A DNA stretch of 6,385 bases from Methanosarcinaceae archaeon (lineage in GTDB: Archaea > Halobacteriota > Methanosarcinia > Methanosarcinales > Methanosarcinaceae), in contig JAUSPM010000268.1 of assembly GCA_030655675.1 (NCBI GenBank), positions 1-6,385 of the forward strand, written 5' to 3'. Position 1 is the first letter of the stretch. Each line of letters opens with the position of its first letter. Positions 1 through 5,194 of the stretch are shown here, piece by piece. The notes below the pieces were generated by a model, which had not been told where the DNA came from, ran no database searches, and worked only from the letters and a program-made list of their open reading frames with translations. Both the position numbers and the translations under genes were made by a program.

Positions 1-1
1 A

Positions 2-1030
2 ATATTTTTAATGGCAATAACTACAGTTGGTGCATCTCCAATGAATGCACAAGTAACTGATATTTTCTCAGATGAAAAAATGTGCGATGCAACTATTCAT
101 TTCAATGAACCGACTGATGATGTCACATTAGTATTTGAAATGCTATATCGCGGGGATGTTGTGGAATCAAAAACTGTAAGTTTAGGTTCAGTATCTGTGG
201 GGGATGTAACAAAGATGATCTTGTGGGAAAATAAATTACAAGAGAAGTCTTACACAACAAACGTGAGTGTTTATAATAGTGATAGTGATAAATTAATCAC
301 GCGTGAATCGTATCAATTCACTCACAATACTGTGGCAATGCCCAGATTCAAGATCGTTGATTTTTATGCAGATAGTTCAAAATCATCAATATTGATCAGT
401 CCTGGAAGTGTCAGCAATCCAGGTGTTGCGGATATTGATATTAAACTGTTCAAAGGTAGTGATCTTGTATACAGCGAAACTACCGATAATGTTGCCATAT
501 TGGCAACAAAGATCATTGATACAAACTGGCCCATATTGTTGCAAAGCGGTTCCGATTACATGGCAGTTGCAAGGGTTTTCTCACACGACCCTAAAATTAC
601 CACTGCATATATGTCAGAATTCACTGCATCGGAAGACGTTGAGATAATTGATGCTGATGTTGAACTGGATGAGTACGGTGCAAGTATCTCTATGATCGGG
701 ATGTCACAGGTGCCATTTGAGGGCATTGTGCGTATTGTTCTGTCAGGCAACGGTGAGCCAATGGTCTTTGAAGAAGAGGCAGAGATACTCACAATTGGCA
801 GAGAAGACACAGTGGGTATTATGTGGGACGGAATGCCTGGTGGGGATTACAATGTAAATGTTGATATTTTGACTTCAAAAGGCGTTGTACTTGACAGTTA
901 TGAAACCGTAATCCGTGTGCCCGCTCCATTTGTTGTAGATGTCGAATTGGAAGAGGAGACACCCGGCTTTGGTATAATTTTGGGATTATCTGTCTTGATG
1001 GCGGTTGGTTTATTTCTTCGGCGTAAGTAG
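2..1030 (+). CDS. PGF-CTERM-anchored surface protein with three Ig-like repeats (5' end outside window)
   Basis: Exported protein probably attached to the outer face of the membrane. The first ATG is at 11, but the frame is open to the left edge and the residues just before and after it (IFL, then MAITTVGASPMNAQ) look like the end of a signal peptide, so the true start lies outside. Numbering from that ATG, three similar units of about 100 residues follow (about 15-105, 112-206 and 215-304). Each has a beta-rich pattern with a conserved Trp-containing strand and a later Tyr-x-x-x-V strand (W72/Y81, W173/Y183, W272/Y280), typical of Ig/FN3-like sandwiches. The tail at 318-339 has the Thr-Pro-Gly-Phe-Gly motif, a hydrophobic helix and Arg-Arg-Lys, the PGF-CTERM signal processed by archaeosortase A in known archaea. 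It lies 9 bp upstream of the ABC permease, so they are probably co-transcribed and it may be that transporter's extracellular partner. The ligand is unknown. Confidence 0.85.
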   Translation: MFLMAITTVGASPMNAQVTDIFSDEKMCDATIHFNEPTDDVTLVFEMLYRGDVVESKTVSLGSVSVGDVTKMILWENKLQEKSYTTNVSVYNSDSDKLITRESYQFTHNTVAMPRFKIVDFYADSSKSSILISPGSVSNPGVADIDIKLFKGSDLVYSETTDNVAILATKIIDTNWPILLQSGSDYMAVARVFSHDPKITTAYMSEFTASEDVEIIDADVELDEYGASISMIGMSQVPFEGIVRIVLSGNGEPMVFEEEAEILTIGREDTVGIMWDGMPGGDYNVNVDILTSKGVVLDSYETVIRVPAPFVVDVELEEETPGFGIILGLSVLMAVGLFLRRK

Positions 1031-1039
1031 GGGACTCAG

Positions 1040-2155
1040 ATGCTTGATATAATCATTCGCAATGCTACTCAGCGAAAAGTCAGAACAGGGCTTACAATCA
1101 CAGGTATAGCACTCGGCATCTTCGCATTGGTGGTAATGGGTGCGATGTCAGAGAATTTCAACCAGACATTTGAAAAGTCGATGAGTTTGACGAGTGAGTC
1201 TATACGTGTTTTTCCTGAGATCGGAGTATTTGGAGGGGGTTTGACCACCGGCAAGGTTGCTGAGGTCAAGCGGGTTCCCGGTGTAAAGGATGCTTATGGT
1301 TTGATTACGACATCGTTTGATGAGGGTCATGGCGGAATGGGCGGAAAGCAGGTTATGGGAATTCCACCTGAAAAATCCCAATTGGCTCTTAATCCCGTAA
1401 AACTTCAATCAGGTAGATTCTTGCAGCCCGGAGATAAGTATCTCACAGTGGTGGGTGCAAGCATAGCAGGCGAATTTGATCTACAGGTCGGCAGCAAGCT
1501 CGAGATACATGATAAGAATTTCACGGTTGTGGGGATAATGGAATATACGGGATCATTCTTCGATAATGTTGCAACAATGCCGCTTGAGACTGCACAGGAC
1601 CTGTACAATTTTGATAATTCTCTTTCAACCATATTCGCGATAGCGCAGGACGGTGTTGACGAGGAACTGCTTGCCAAACGAATTGAGTTTAGTGTTAAAG
1701 GTACAAGTACGATTTCACCAAGCGAACTGCGGGAACAGGCGAGCCAATCACTTTTGATCTTCAGTGTTATCACCGTCAGTTCAGCTCTTCTTGCAGCGAT
1801 CATTGGTGGACTGAGTGTTATGAATACGATGCTCATGTCTGTGATTGAGAGGACAAGGGAGTTTGGTATTCTCAAGGCAATGGGTGCCGAGACGAAGGAT
1901 ATACTTTTGATGACTCTGGGGGAGGCGGCAATTATGGGGGTTGCAGGCGGTTTAGTCGGTATCGGGTTTGGCAGTCTGTTGACCCATGTACTGAATTCAT
2001 GGCTTTCAACACAGGGAATTGTACTTTTCATGATAACACCTCGTCTTATAGTAGTTGCAATGTTGTTTGCCACGATCATTGGAATGGTGTCGGGTTTGTA
2101 TCCTGCCTATCGTGCTGCAAAGATGAGTCCAATGGAGGCGTTGCGCCATGGATGA
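1040..2155 (+). CDS. MacB/FtsX-family ABC transporter permease
   Basis: Membrane subunit of a type VII (MacB/LolC-like) ABC system, 371 residues. TM1 is at about 17-37. A large extracytoplasmic MacB_PCD-type domain covers about 38-237, and three further membrane helices lie at about 238-265, 288-315 and 335-357. This 1+3 layout is that of MacB and FtsX-like permeases. The FtsX domain shows the coupling-helix motif ERTREFGILKAMGA (270-283) and the family tail GLYPAYRAAKMSPMEALR (352-369). The ATG follows an AGGGGA Shine-Dalgarno-like stretch and lies 9 bp after the surface-protein gene. The 3' end overlaps the ATPase gene by 8 bp, indicating translational coupling. Known relatives move hydrophobic compounds or lipoproteins, or transmit force across the membrane instead of transporting; the substrate cannot be read from the sequence. 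The family assignment is secure. Confidence 0.93.
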   Translation: MLDIIIRNATQRKVRTGLTITGIALGIFALVVMGAMSENFNQTFEKSMSLTSESIRVFPEIGVFGGGLTTGKVAEVKRVPGVKDAYGLITTSFDEGHGGMGGKQVMGIPPEKSQLALNPVKLQSGRFLQPGDKYLTVVGASIAGEFDLQVGSKLEIHDKNFTVVGIMEYTGSFFDNVATMPLETAQDLYNFDNSLSTIFAIAQDGVDEELLAKRIEFSVKGTSTISPSELREQASQSLLIFSVITVSSALLAAIIGGLSVMNTMLMSVIERTREFGILKAMGAETKDILLMTLGEAAIMGVAGGLVGIGFGSLLTHVLNSWLSTQGIVLFMITPRLIVVAMLFATIIGMVSGLYPAYRAAKMSPMEALRHG

Positions 2156-2837
2156 TGGGGTTATTTTGCAAGTTGAAGGTCTCTCCAAGACTTATATGCA
2201 GGGCAAGATCCCCGTACATGCGCTTCGTGGTGTTTCACTATCCGTGAAAAAAGGGGAAATGGTTGCGATCATGGGTCCGAGCGGTTCCGGAAAATCGACA
2301 CTGATGGCTCTTGTGGGATGTTTGGAAAAAGCAACGAGTGGCAAGATCGTTATCGATGGAGTTGATGTTACTACCGCGCCTGATAAGCGGCTTCCGAGGA
2401 TCAGGCGGGAAAAACTGGGGTTTGTGTTCCAGCATTACAATCTCCTGACTGCACTCTCGGCAATCAGTAATGTTGAACTTGCGATGCGATTTTCCAAGGT
2501 TTCAAAACGAGAACGTCTCGATCGCGCGAAAAGTCTTTTGGTAAATCTTGGACTTGGCAACCGGCTGAAACACAAACCAACGGAATTGTCAGGCGGCGAA
2601 CAGCAGCGCGTTTCAATTGCAAGGGCGATAGCGAACAGGCCTGCAATTGTTCTTGCGGATGAGCCGACCGGAGAAGTGGATAGTAAGACGCGCGATGCGA
2701 TAATAGAGATATTCGAGAGTTTGCGCGCGCAAGGTCAGACTGTTATCATTGTGACACACGATCAGTATGTTGCAGATCGTTGTGATCGTACCATACGGAT
2801 CATTGATGGTGGTATTGCGGACGCGGAAAGTGTGTAA
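2148..2837 (+). CDS. LolD/MacB-type ABC transporter ATP-binding protein
   Basis: Cytoplasmic ATPase partner of the preceding permease, 229 residues, the usual length of stand-alone LolD/MacB-type ATPases. All catalytic elements are present: Walker A GPSGSGKST (43-51), Q-loop Gln95 in FVFQHYNLL, signature LSGGE (147-151) followed by QQRVSIARA, Walker B IVLADE (167-172, catalytic Glu172), a D-loop around 176-178 and the switch His204 in VTHDQ. The N-terminal LQVEGLSKTY and the GCLEKATSG segment fit the MacB subfamily. The ATG at 2148 is preceded by GGAGG at 2134-2138 (9-nt spacing) inside the end of the permease gene, which the start overlaps by 8 bp. The stop is only 10 bp from the convergent stop of the HicB-like gene. 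No intrinsic terminator hairpin fits between them, so the two transcripts probably overlap. Confidence 0.95.
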   Translation: MDDGVILQVEGLSKTYMQGKIPVHALRGVSLSVKKGEMVAIMGPSGSGKSTLMALVGCLEKATSGKIVIDGVDVTTAPDKRLPRIRREKLGFVFQHYNLLTALSAISNVELAMRFSKVSKRERLDRAKSLLVNLGLGNRLKHKPTELSGGEQQRVSIARAIANRPAIVLADEPTGEVDSKTRDAIIEIFESLRAQGQTVIIVTHDQYVADRCDRTIRIIDGGIADAESV

Positions 2838-2847
2838 TATTAGCCAA

Positions 2848-3015
2848 TTATCTGGTTTCTTCGTTTATAACTTCAAGCACCAACTCGATTGCTTCTTTTA
2901 TATTTGCAAGGGCGTCTTCTTTCGTTTTGCCCTGACTGATCGCCCCGGGAAGTTCCAGACACTGAACCGAGTAGCCGCTTTCTTCTTTTTCAAGTATTGC
3001 AGTGTACTTTATCAC
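2848..3015 (-). CDS. Short orphan HicB-like protein (type II antitoxin N-domain only)
   Basis: A 55-residue protein starting at GTG 3015. A longer frame reaches 3126, but the family homology begins at this GTG, which is preceded by AAGGA with 5-nt spacing, so the short form is preferred. It has the HicB RNase-H-like domain pattern: KYTAILEKEESGYSVQCLELPGAISQGKTKEDALANIKEAIE. The beta strand, central CLELPG and the TKEDALANIKEAI helix are diagnostic. Full-length HicB antitoxins add a C-terminal ribbon-helix-helix or helix-turn-helix DNA-binding domain. That is absent here, as in many short archaeal HicB-like proteins. In canonical operons HicB sits beside the mRNA-interferase toxin HicA, but no HicA frame lies on either side: downstream is the ABC ATPase gene and upstream is non-coding. 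It may be a solitary antitoxin, a remnant, or a regulator with partners elsewhere. Confidence 0.8.
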   Translation of the reverse strand: MIKYTAILEKEESGYSVQCLELPGAISQGKTKEDALANIKEAIELVLEVINEETR

Positions 3016-3032
3016 GATTATCCTTATTTGTG

Positions 3033-3059
3033 TTGTACAATAAAATGTGTAAGGTACAC
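3033..3059. promoter_or_regulatory. Two small palindromes upstream of the HicB-like gene (possible operator)
   Basis: TTGTACAA at 3033-3040 is a perfect 8-bp palindrome. GTGTA-AGG-TACAC at 3047-3059 is a perfect 5-bp inverted repeat with a 3-bp spacer. Both share a TGTAC/GTACA core and lie 18-44 bp before the GTG start, where an operator could overlap the promoter. The encoded protein has no visible DNA-binding domain, so a self-regulating role is doubtful and the sites could belong to another factor. No convincing TATA box was identified here. Confidence 0.25.
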
Positions 3060-3099
3060 TCAAACGGGATTTGTTTAACTGTTTTTGCCCCGACTCAAT

Positions 3100-3114
3100 C
3101 CGCCGCAGGCGGCA
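3100..3114 (-). repeat. GC-rich palindromic repeat, inverted copy
   Basis: CCGCC-GCA-GGCGG followed by CA: a 5-bp GC stem with a 3-nt loop in AT-rich surroundings. Its reverse complement, TGCCGCCTGCGGCGG, is identical over 15 bases to 3366-3380. It is nearly identical to 5641-5656, which has one extra G. Similarity to the 3366 copy continues for about 13 bases on the inner side (roughly 9 of 13 matching), suggesting that the two arms belong to one unit. Confidence 0.7.
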
Positions 3115-3365
3115 CATCCCCATCATCGATAATTTTTTCTCATTTATTGGATAAAGTAAAGAGTATTTCTATTAACCCATATTTTTACCAATCCATTTAC
3201 ATACGGTTTATAAGCGGATGTTTGAATATCGGGGTTTATCAAAACCCTCTTAATTATTTTACAGACATTAGGCATAATTTTCGTGGAATATATGATTTTC
3301 AAATTGTACATCACGGTTAATCTGACTGATATGAAGGGTTTTCTAGGGTCAGTGGTGTGGAAATA

Positions 3366-3450
3366 TGCCGCCTGCGGCGGTTGTATTGATTTTATTTTCA
3401 AGTGAAACAATCACATTTATGCTGACATCTTACCACATTTATGCAAATAC
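3366..3450 (+). repeat. 85-bp dispersed repeat, copy 1
   Basis: Aligns with 5641-5726 at about 68 of 85 positions (80%) with one single-base gap, by hand count. It opens with the GC palindrome TGCCGCCTGCGGCGG and continues into an AT-rich part ending CAAATAC. Within it, CACATTTATGC occurs twice (3412-3422 and 3434-3444), 22 bp apart. It ends 6 bp from the stop of the isomerase gene. Copy 2 likewise ends just past the stop of a minus-strand gene, in the same orientation. The repeat could be a mobile-element remnant, a 3'-end or terminator-associated repeat, or a protein-binding site. Confidence 0.75.
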
Positions 3451-3456
3451 TAATTA

Positions 3457-4392
3457 TCACACCATCTCTCCAACTTCCCAACCAAGATGTTCCTTAATAA
3501 TAGTATAAGCCATCCCGGGCGACACTGCGCCGACATCTGTGATTATGAGGTCAATGTATTCAGGTGGCGTTATGTCGAAAGCAGGATTCCTTACGTTAAG
3601 TTTTGGTAAACCTGCAAGAGTATCCTTATCGATAACCTCATCAATTGACCGCTCTTCGATCTCAATGAATTCTCCAAGAATGGTATTTGGGCTGAATTTG
3701 TAGGTCTCGGCTGCGGTCAGGAAGGTCGTCCGAACCTCATGTGCAGCAAGTGCGAGTTGGGATGTCCCGATCTTGTTCACAAGCGCGCCGTTTACGGCAA
3801 TGGCATCTGCGCCGACTATGACCGTATCAACTTCCTTCATAAAGTATCGTACGGCAGAGTCCACAATAAGTGTGGTATGGATCCCGTGGTCAAGAAGATG
3901 TTTGCTGGTCAGGAGTCCCTGTCTTCGGGGTCGTGTTTCGGTAGCGATTACCGAGATATCCTTGCCCTGATCAAAGGCTGTAGTGATGATGGAAAGTGCT
4001 GCATGTGAATTGCAGTGGGTCATGATAACATCACCGTCACGGATGCGTCTGGCACCGATCTCACCGATCTTGTGGAGTGCATCATCAGCCTGTTTGATGA
4101 ACCGTTCCGCGTTATTGATAATCTCTTTTCTTGCTTCTTCCACATCCGCAGAAGTGTATCGTGATGTCAATCTGACTGCATTTGGAAGTGATACAGCGGT
4201 TGGTCGGGTATTAACCAGCAGTTTTGCGGCATTTTCGATCAGGCGGTTGAATTCTTCGATCGATCCTGCTTCAAGACCCTCTGCATAATCACGAAGTGCG
4301 ACGGCGGCGGCTTTTGCGATTCGGCCTGCGCCGCGTATTTCCATGCTGCTGATCTTATCTGCGGTATCTTGTAGGTGTTTCAACTGTTCCAT
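3457..4392 (-). CDS. Ribose-1,5-bisphosphate isomerase (archaeal AMP pathway)
   Basis: Cytoplasmic enzyme, 311 residues, of the eIF2B/MtnA-like isomerase superfamily. It converts ribose 1,5-bisphosphate, made by AMP phosphorylase, into ribulose 1,5-bisphosphate for form III RuBisCO, feeding nucleoside carbon into 3-phosphoglycerate. Family motifs in order: RGAGRIAKAAA (20-30), NTRPTAVSLPNAV (61-73), THCNSHAAL (125-133), ETRPRRQG (152-159), VDSAVR (177-182), VGADAIAVNGALVNKIGTS (193-211) and NPAFDITPPEYIDLI (269-283). Cys127 and Asp196 are 69 residues apart, the same spacing as the catalytic Cys133/Asp202 of the Thermococcus kodakarensis enzyme, so it should be active. The ATG has no Shine-Dalgarno, and a TATA box about 27 bp upstream suggests a leaderless message. 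It stands alone: AMP phosphorylase and RuBisCO genes are not in the window. Confusion with eIF2B-alpha or MtnA is unlikely given the motifs. Confidence 0.95.
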   Translation of the reverse strand: MEQLKHLQDTADKISSMEIRGAGRIAKAAAVALRDYAEGLEAGSIEEFNRLIENAAKLLVNTRPTAVSLPNAVRLTSRYTSADVEEARKEIINNAERFIKQADDALHKIGEIGARRIRDGDVIMTHCNSHAALSIITTAFDQGKDISVIATETRPRRQGLLTSKHLLDHGIHTTLIVDSAVRYFMKEVDTVIVGADAIAVNGALVNKIGTSQLALAAHEVRTTFLTAAETYKFSPNTILGEFIEIEERSIDEVIDKDTLAGLPKLNVRNPAFDITPPEYIDLIITDVGAVSPGMAYTIIKEHLGWEVGEMV

Positions 4393-4411
4393 GAATTATA
4401 AATTGGCTTTA

Positions 4412-4427
4412 GGGAATTTATAGATAT
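4412..4427 (-). promoter_or_regulatory. TATA-box promoter of the isomerase gene (probable leaderless transcript)
   Basis: On the minus strand the sequence reads TATCTATAAATTCCC, with the TATAAA-like core centred near 4419, about 27 bp before the ATG at 4392. Archaeal transcription starts about 25 bp downstream of the TATA centre, which puts the start at or next to the initiation codon. This agrees with the lack of a Shine-Dalgarno sequence. The box abuts the beginning of the permease fragment at 4431. Confidence 0.6.
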
Positions 4428-4430
4428 CTT

Positions 4431-4508
4431 ATTGGGCTTGCCTTCTTTTTGGATGTGTCGTTTATGACATTGGAGAAGAGGTTGACTTCGGGGCAGCCTC
4501 GGGAATGA
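4431..4508 (+). pseudogene. 3' fragment of an osmoprotectant ABC permease gene, copy A
   Basis: Reads IGLAFFLDVSFMTLEKRLTS, then GQPRE and stop TGA at 4506. It matches the second copy at 5109-5183 at 62 of 72 bases (86%). The peptide resembles the C-terminal end of OpuC/ProW-type glycine-betaine/choline permeases, whose last helix typically reads GAxPxxxLAxxxDxxxxxxExxxTPxG. Nothing before 4430 continues the homology, so only the last 25 codons survive and no start or upstream part exists. It lies just upstream of, and partly within reach of, the isomerase promoter. The family assignment comes from a short segment recalled from the family, so it is moderate. Confidence 0.6.
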
Positions 4509-4565
4509 TGATTGGGGTTATACTGTGATTGTGGGTGGTATTTATCTGCGGAAAGTTAAACATAA

Positions 4566-4576
4566 TTATATATAAT
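4566..4576 (+). promoter_or_regulatory. TATA-box promoter of the DUF805 gene
   Basis: TTATATATAAT, centred near 4571, close to the archaeal TATA consensus, with an A-rich stretch just upstream (GGAAAGTTAAACA) that could serve as BRE. Transcription would start near 4596-4598, giving a leader of about 28 nt that carries the GGAGG at 4613-4617. This supports a translation start at 4625 over one at 4611. Confidence 0.6.
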
Positions 4577-4612
4577 ATAATAAAAATAATTATTTTAATA
4601 AACTTTTAAAAT

Positions 4613-4617
4613 GGAGG
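4613..4617 (+). promoter_or_regulatory. Shine-Dalgarno GGAGG that positions the DUF805 start
   Basis: A perfect GGAGG is followed after 7 nt by ATA at 4625, exactly where an initiation codon is expected. The ATG at 4611 overlaps the Shine-Dalgarno itself and opens a frame of only seven codons (MEELKYT) that ends at 4634. Confidence 0.6.
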
Positions 4618-4624
4618 AATTAAA

Positions 4625-4996
4625 ATATACATAATCGATCTAATTAAAACGGCGCTTACTAAGTGGTCAGGAAGATTTAGTAGAAAGGAATACATTATTT
4701 TTTTACTGGGCGCATGGGGAATTAGCATAGTTATTGCAATTTTAATGGGTGTAATCACAGGTTTGTTGGCATCTTCATCAATTGAAATAGTTGTAACGCT
4801 GCTTTCAGTAATTTTCATGGTTTGGTATCTTGTAGTAACGATTGCCAGTTTAGGAGCTGTCGTTCGAAGATTACACGACACTGATCGTTCCGGTTGGTAT
4901 ATATTAATAGGTCTCATTCCATTGGTTAATCTGGTCTTGCTTTATTGGATATTCATTGTGCCAAGTAAAGAAGTTGGAGAAACACGTTGGGGATAA
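4625..4996 (+). CDS. DUF805 family membrane protein with non-ATG (ATA) or frameshifted start
   Basis: Small integral membrane protein of the DUF805 (YhaH-like) family, function unknown. Read from ATA 4625 it has 123 residues, a normal family length. It shows the two family signatures: WSGRFSRKEYI (14-24) and VRRLHDTDRSGW (80-91), then LIPLVNLVLL and the tail GETRWG. Three membrane helices lie at about 23-48, 52-80 and 91-113. The first ATG in frame, at 4745, would cut off the SGR-SRKEY motif and the first helix, so it is not the native start. GGAGG 7 nt before ATA 4625 makes ATA the best candidate initiation codon, perhaps a mutated ATG. Alternatively, adding one A in the AAAA run at 4622-4625 joins ATG 4611 to this frame. 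The gene has its own promoter and terminator and sits between two permease remnants. Confidence 0.85.
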   Translation: MYIIDLIKTALTKWSGRFSRKEYIIFLLGAWGISIVIAILMGVITGLLASSSIEIVVTLLSVIFMVWYLVVTIASLGAVVRRLHDTDRSGWYILIGLIPLVNLVLLYWIFIVPSKEVGETRWG

Positions 4997-5017
4997 AATC
5001 CTCTATATTTAATTTTA

Positions 5018-5055
5018 CTTGGATCATATGATCCAAGATTTTTCATTTTTTCATT
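5018..5055 (+). terminator. Perfect 20-bp palindrome plus T-tracts after the DUF805 gene
   Basis: CTTGGATCAT followed by its exact reverse complement at 5018-5037. As RNA it forms an 8-bp stem with an ATAT loop, followed by T-rich ATTTTTCATTTTTTCATT. It starts 21 bp after the DUF805 stop. This is the layout of an intrinsic terminator; archaeal termination needs mainly the T-tract. A binding site for a symmetric DNA-binding protein is the alternative. Confidence 0.65.
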
Positions 5056-5078
5056 CCGACTCAATTTTTTATTAACCA

Positions 5079-5183
5079 AAAAGCCTCATAGCAGGGGCAC
5101 TGCCGGCTATTGGGCTTGCCCTCTTTTTGGATGTTTCTTTTACGGCACTGGAGAAGAGGTCGACTTCCGGGCAGCCACGATAG
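5079..5183 (+). pseudogene. 3' fragment of an osmoprotectant ABC permease gene, copy B
   Basis: Longer version of the remnant at 4431, reading KSLIAGALPA IGLALFLDVS and onward through FTALEKRSTSGQPR to a TAG at 5181. The LIAGALPAxxLAxxxD-(7)-E-R-(x)-T pattern is that of the C-terminal membrane helix and tail of OpuC/ProW-like glycine-betaine/choline permeases (compare the GGAVPVTILA / D / ERKVTPKG ending of Bacillus OpuC subunits). Upstream, the frame meets TAA at 5073, so the rest of the gene is missing. The stop lies 11 bp from the 3' end of the convergent small gene at 5195. Differences from copy A are mostly silent or conservative, so both derive from a once-functional reading frame. Confidence 0.65.
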
Positions 5184-5194
5184 ATAATATTGCT

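Larger units (their letters stand above)
3016..3456. other. Gene-poor 440-bp interval between the HicB-like gene and the isomerase gene
   Basis: No frame here has recognisable protein features. The 88-residue minus-strand frame at 3144-3410 starts with TTG, has no Shine-Dalgarno and reads straight through a GC palindrome and repeat sequence. The interval contains the HicB upstream region with small palindromes, two copies of a GC-rich palindrome in inverted orientation (3100-3114 and 3366-3380) and one copy of an 85-bp dispersed repeat (3366-3450). The section 3130-3350 is AT-rich and otherwise featureless to the eye. No tRNA cloverleaf or C/D-box pair could be made out. Confidence 0.6.

Noticed and set aside
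1405..2079. 224-residue minus-strand frame opposite the permease gene
   Set aside because: It is the mirror of a well-supported FtsX-family gene, has a composition typical of antisense translation and no domain.
2838..2847. Terminator between the ABC ATPase and HicB-like genes
   Set aside because: The gap is only 10 bp, with no hairpin and no T-tract on either strand.
3015..3126. N-terminal extension of the HicB-like frame to 3126
   Set aside because: The extra 37 residues are not HicB-like and run through the small palindromes. The GTG at 3015 has a well-spaced AAGGA.
3144..3410. 88-residue minus-strand frame between the HicB-like and isomerase genes
   Set aside because: TTG start with no Shine-Dalgarno, no recognisable domain, and its first codons lie inside the dispersed repeat and GC palindrome. 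It looks like chance translation of AT-rich spacer.
4606..4917. 103-residue minus-strand frame over the DUF805 gene
   Set aside because: The plus strand carries clear DUF805 motifs over the same bases; the minus frame has none.
4745..4996. ATG 4745 as the start of the DUF805 protein
   Set aside because: It would remove the SGR-SRKEY motif and the first membrane helix, which are clearly encoded upstream in the same frame, and it has no good Shine-Dalgarno.
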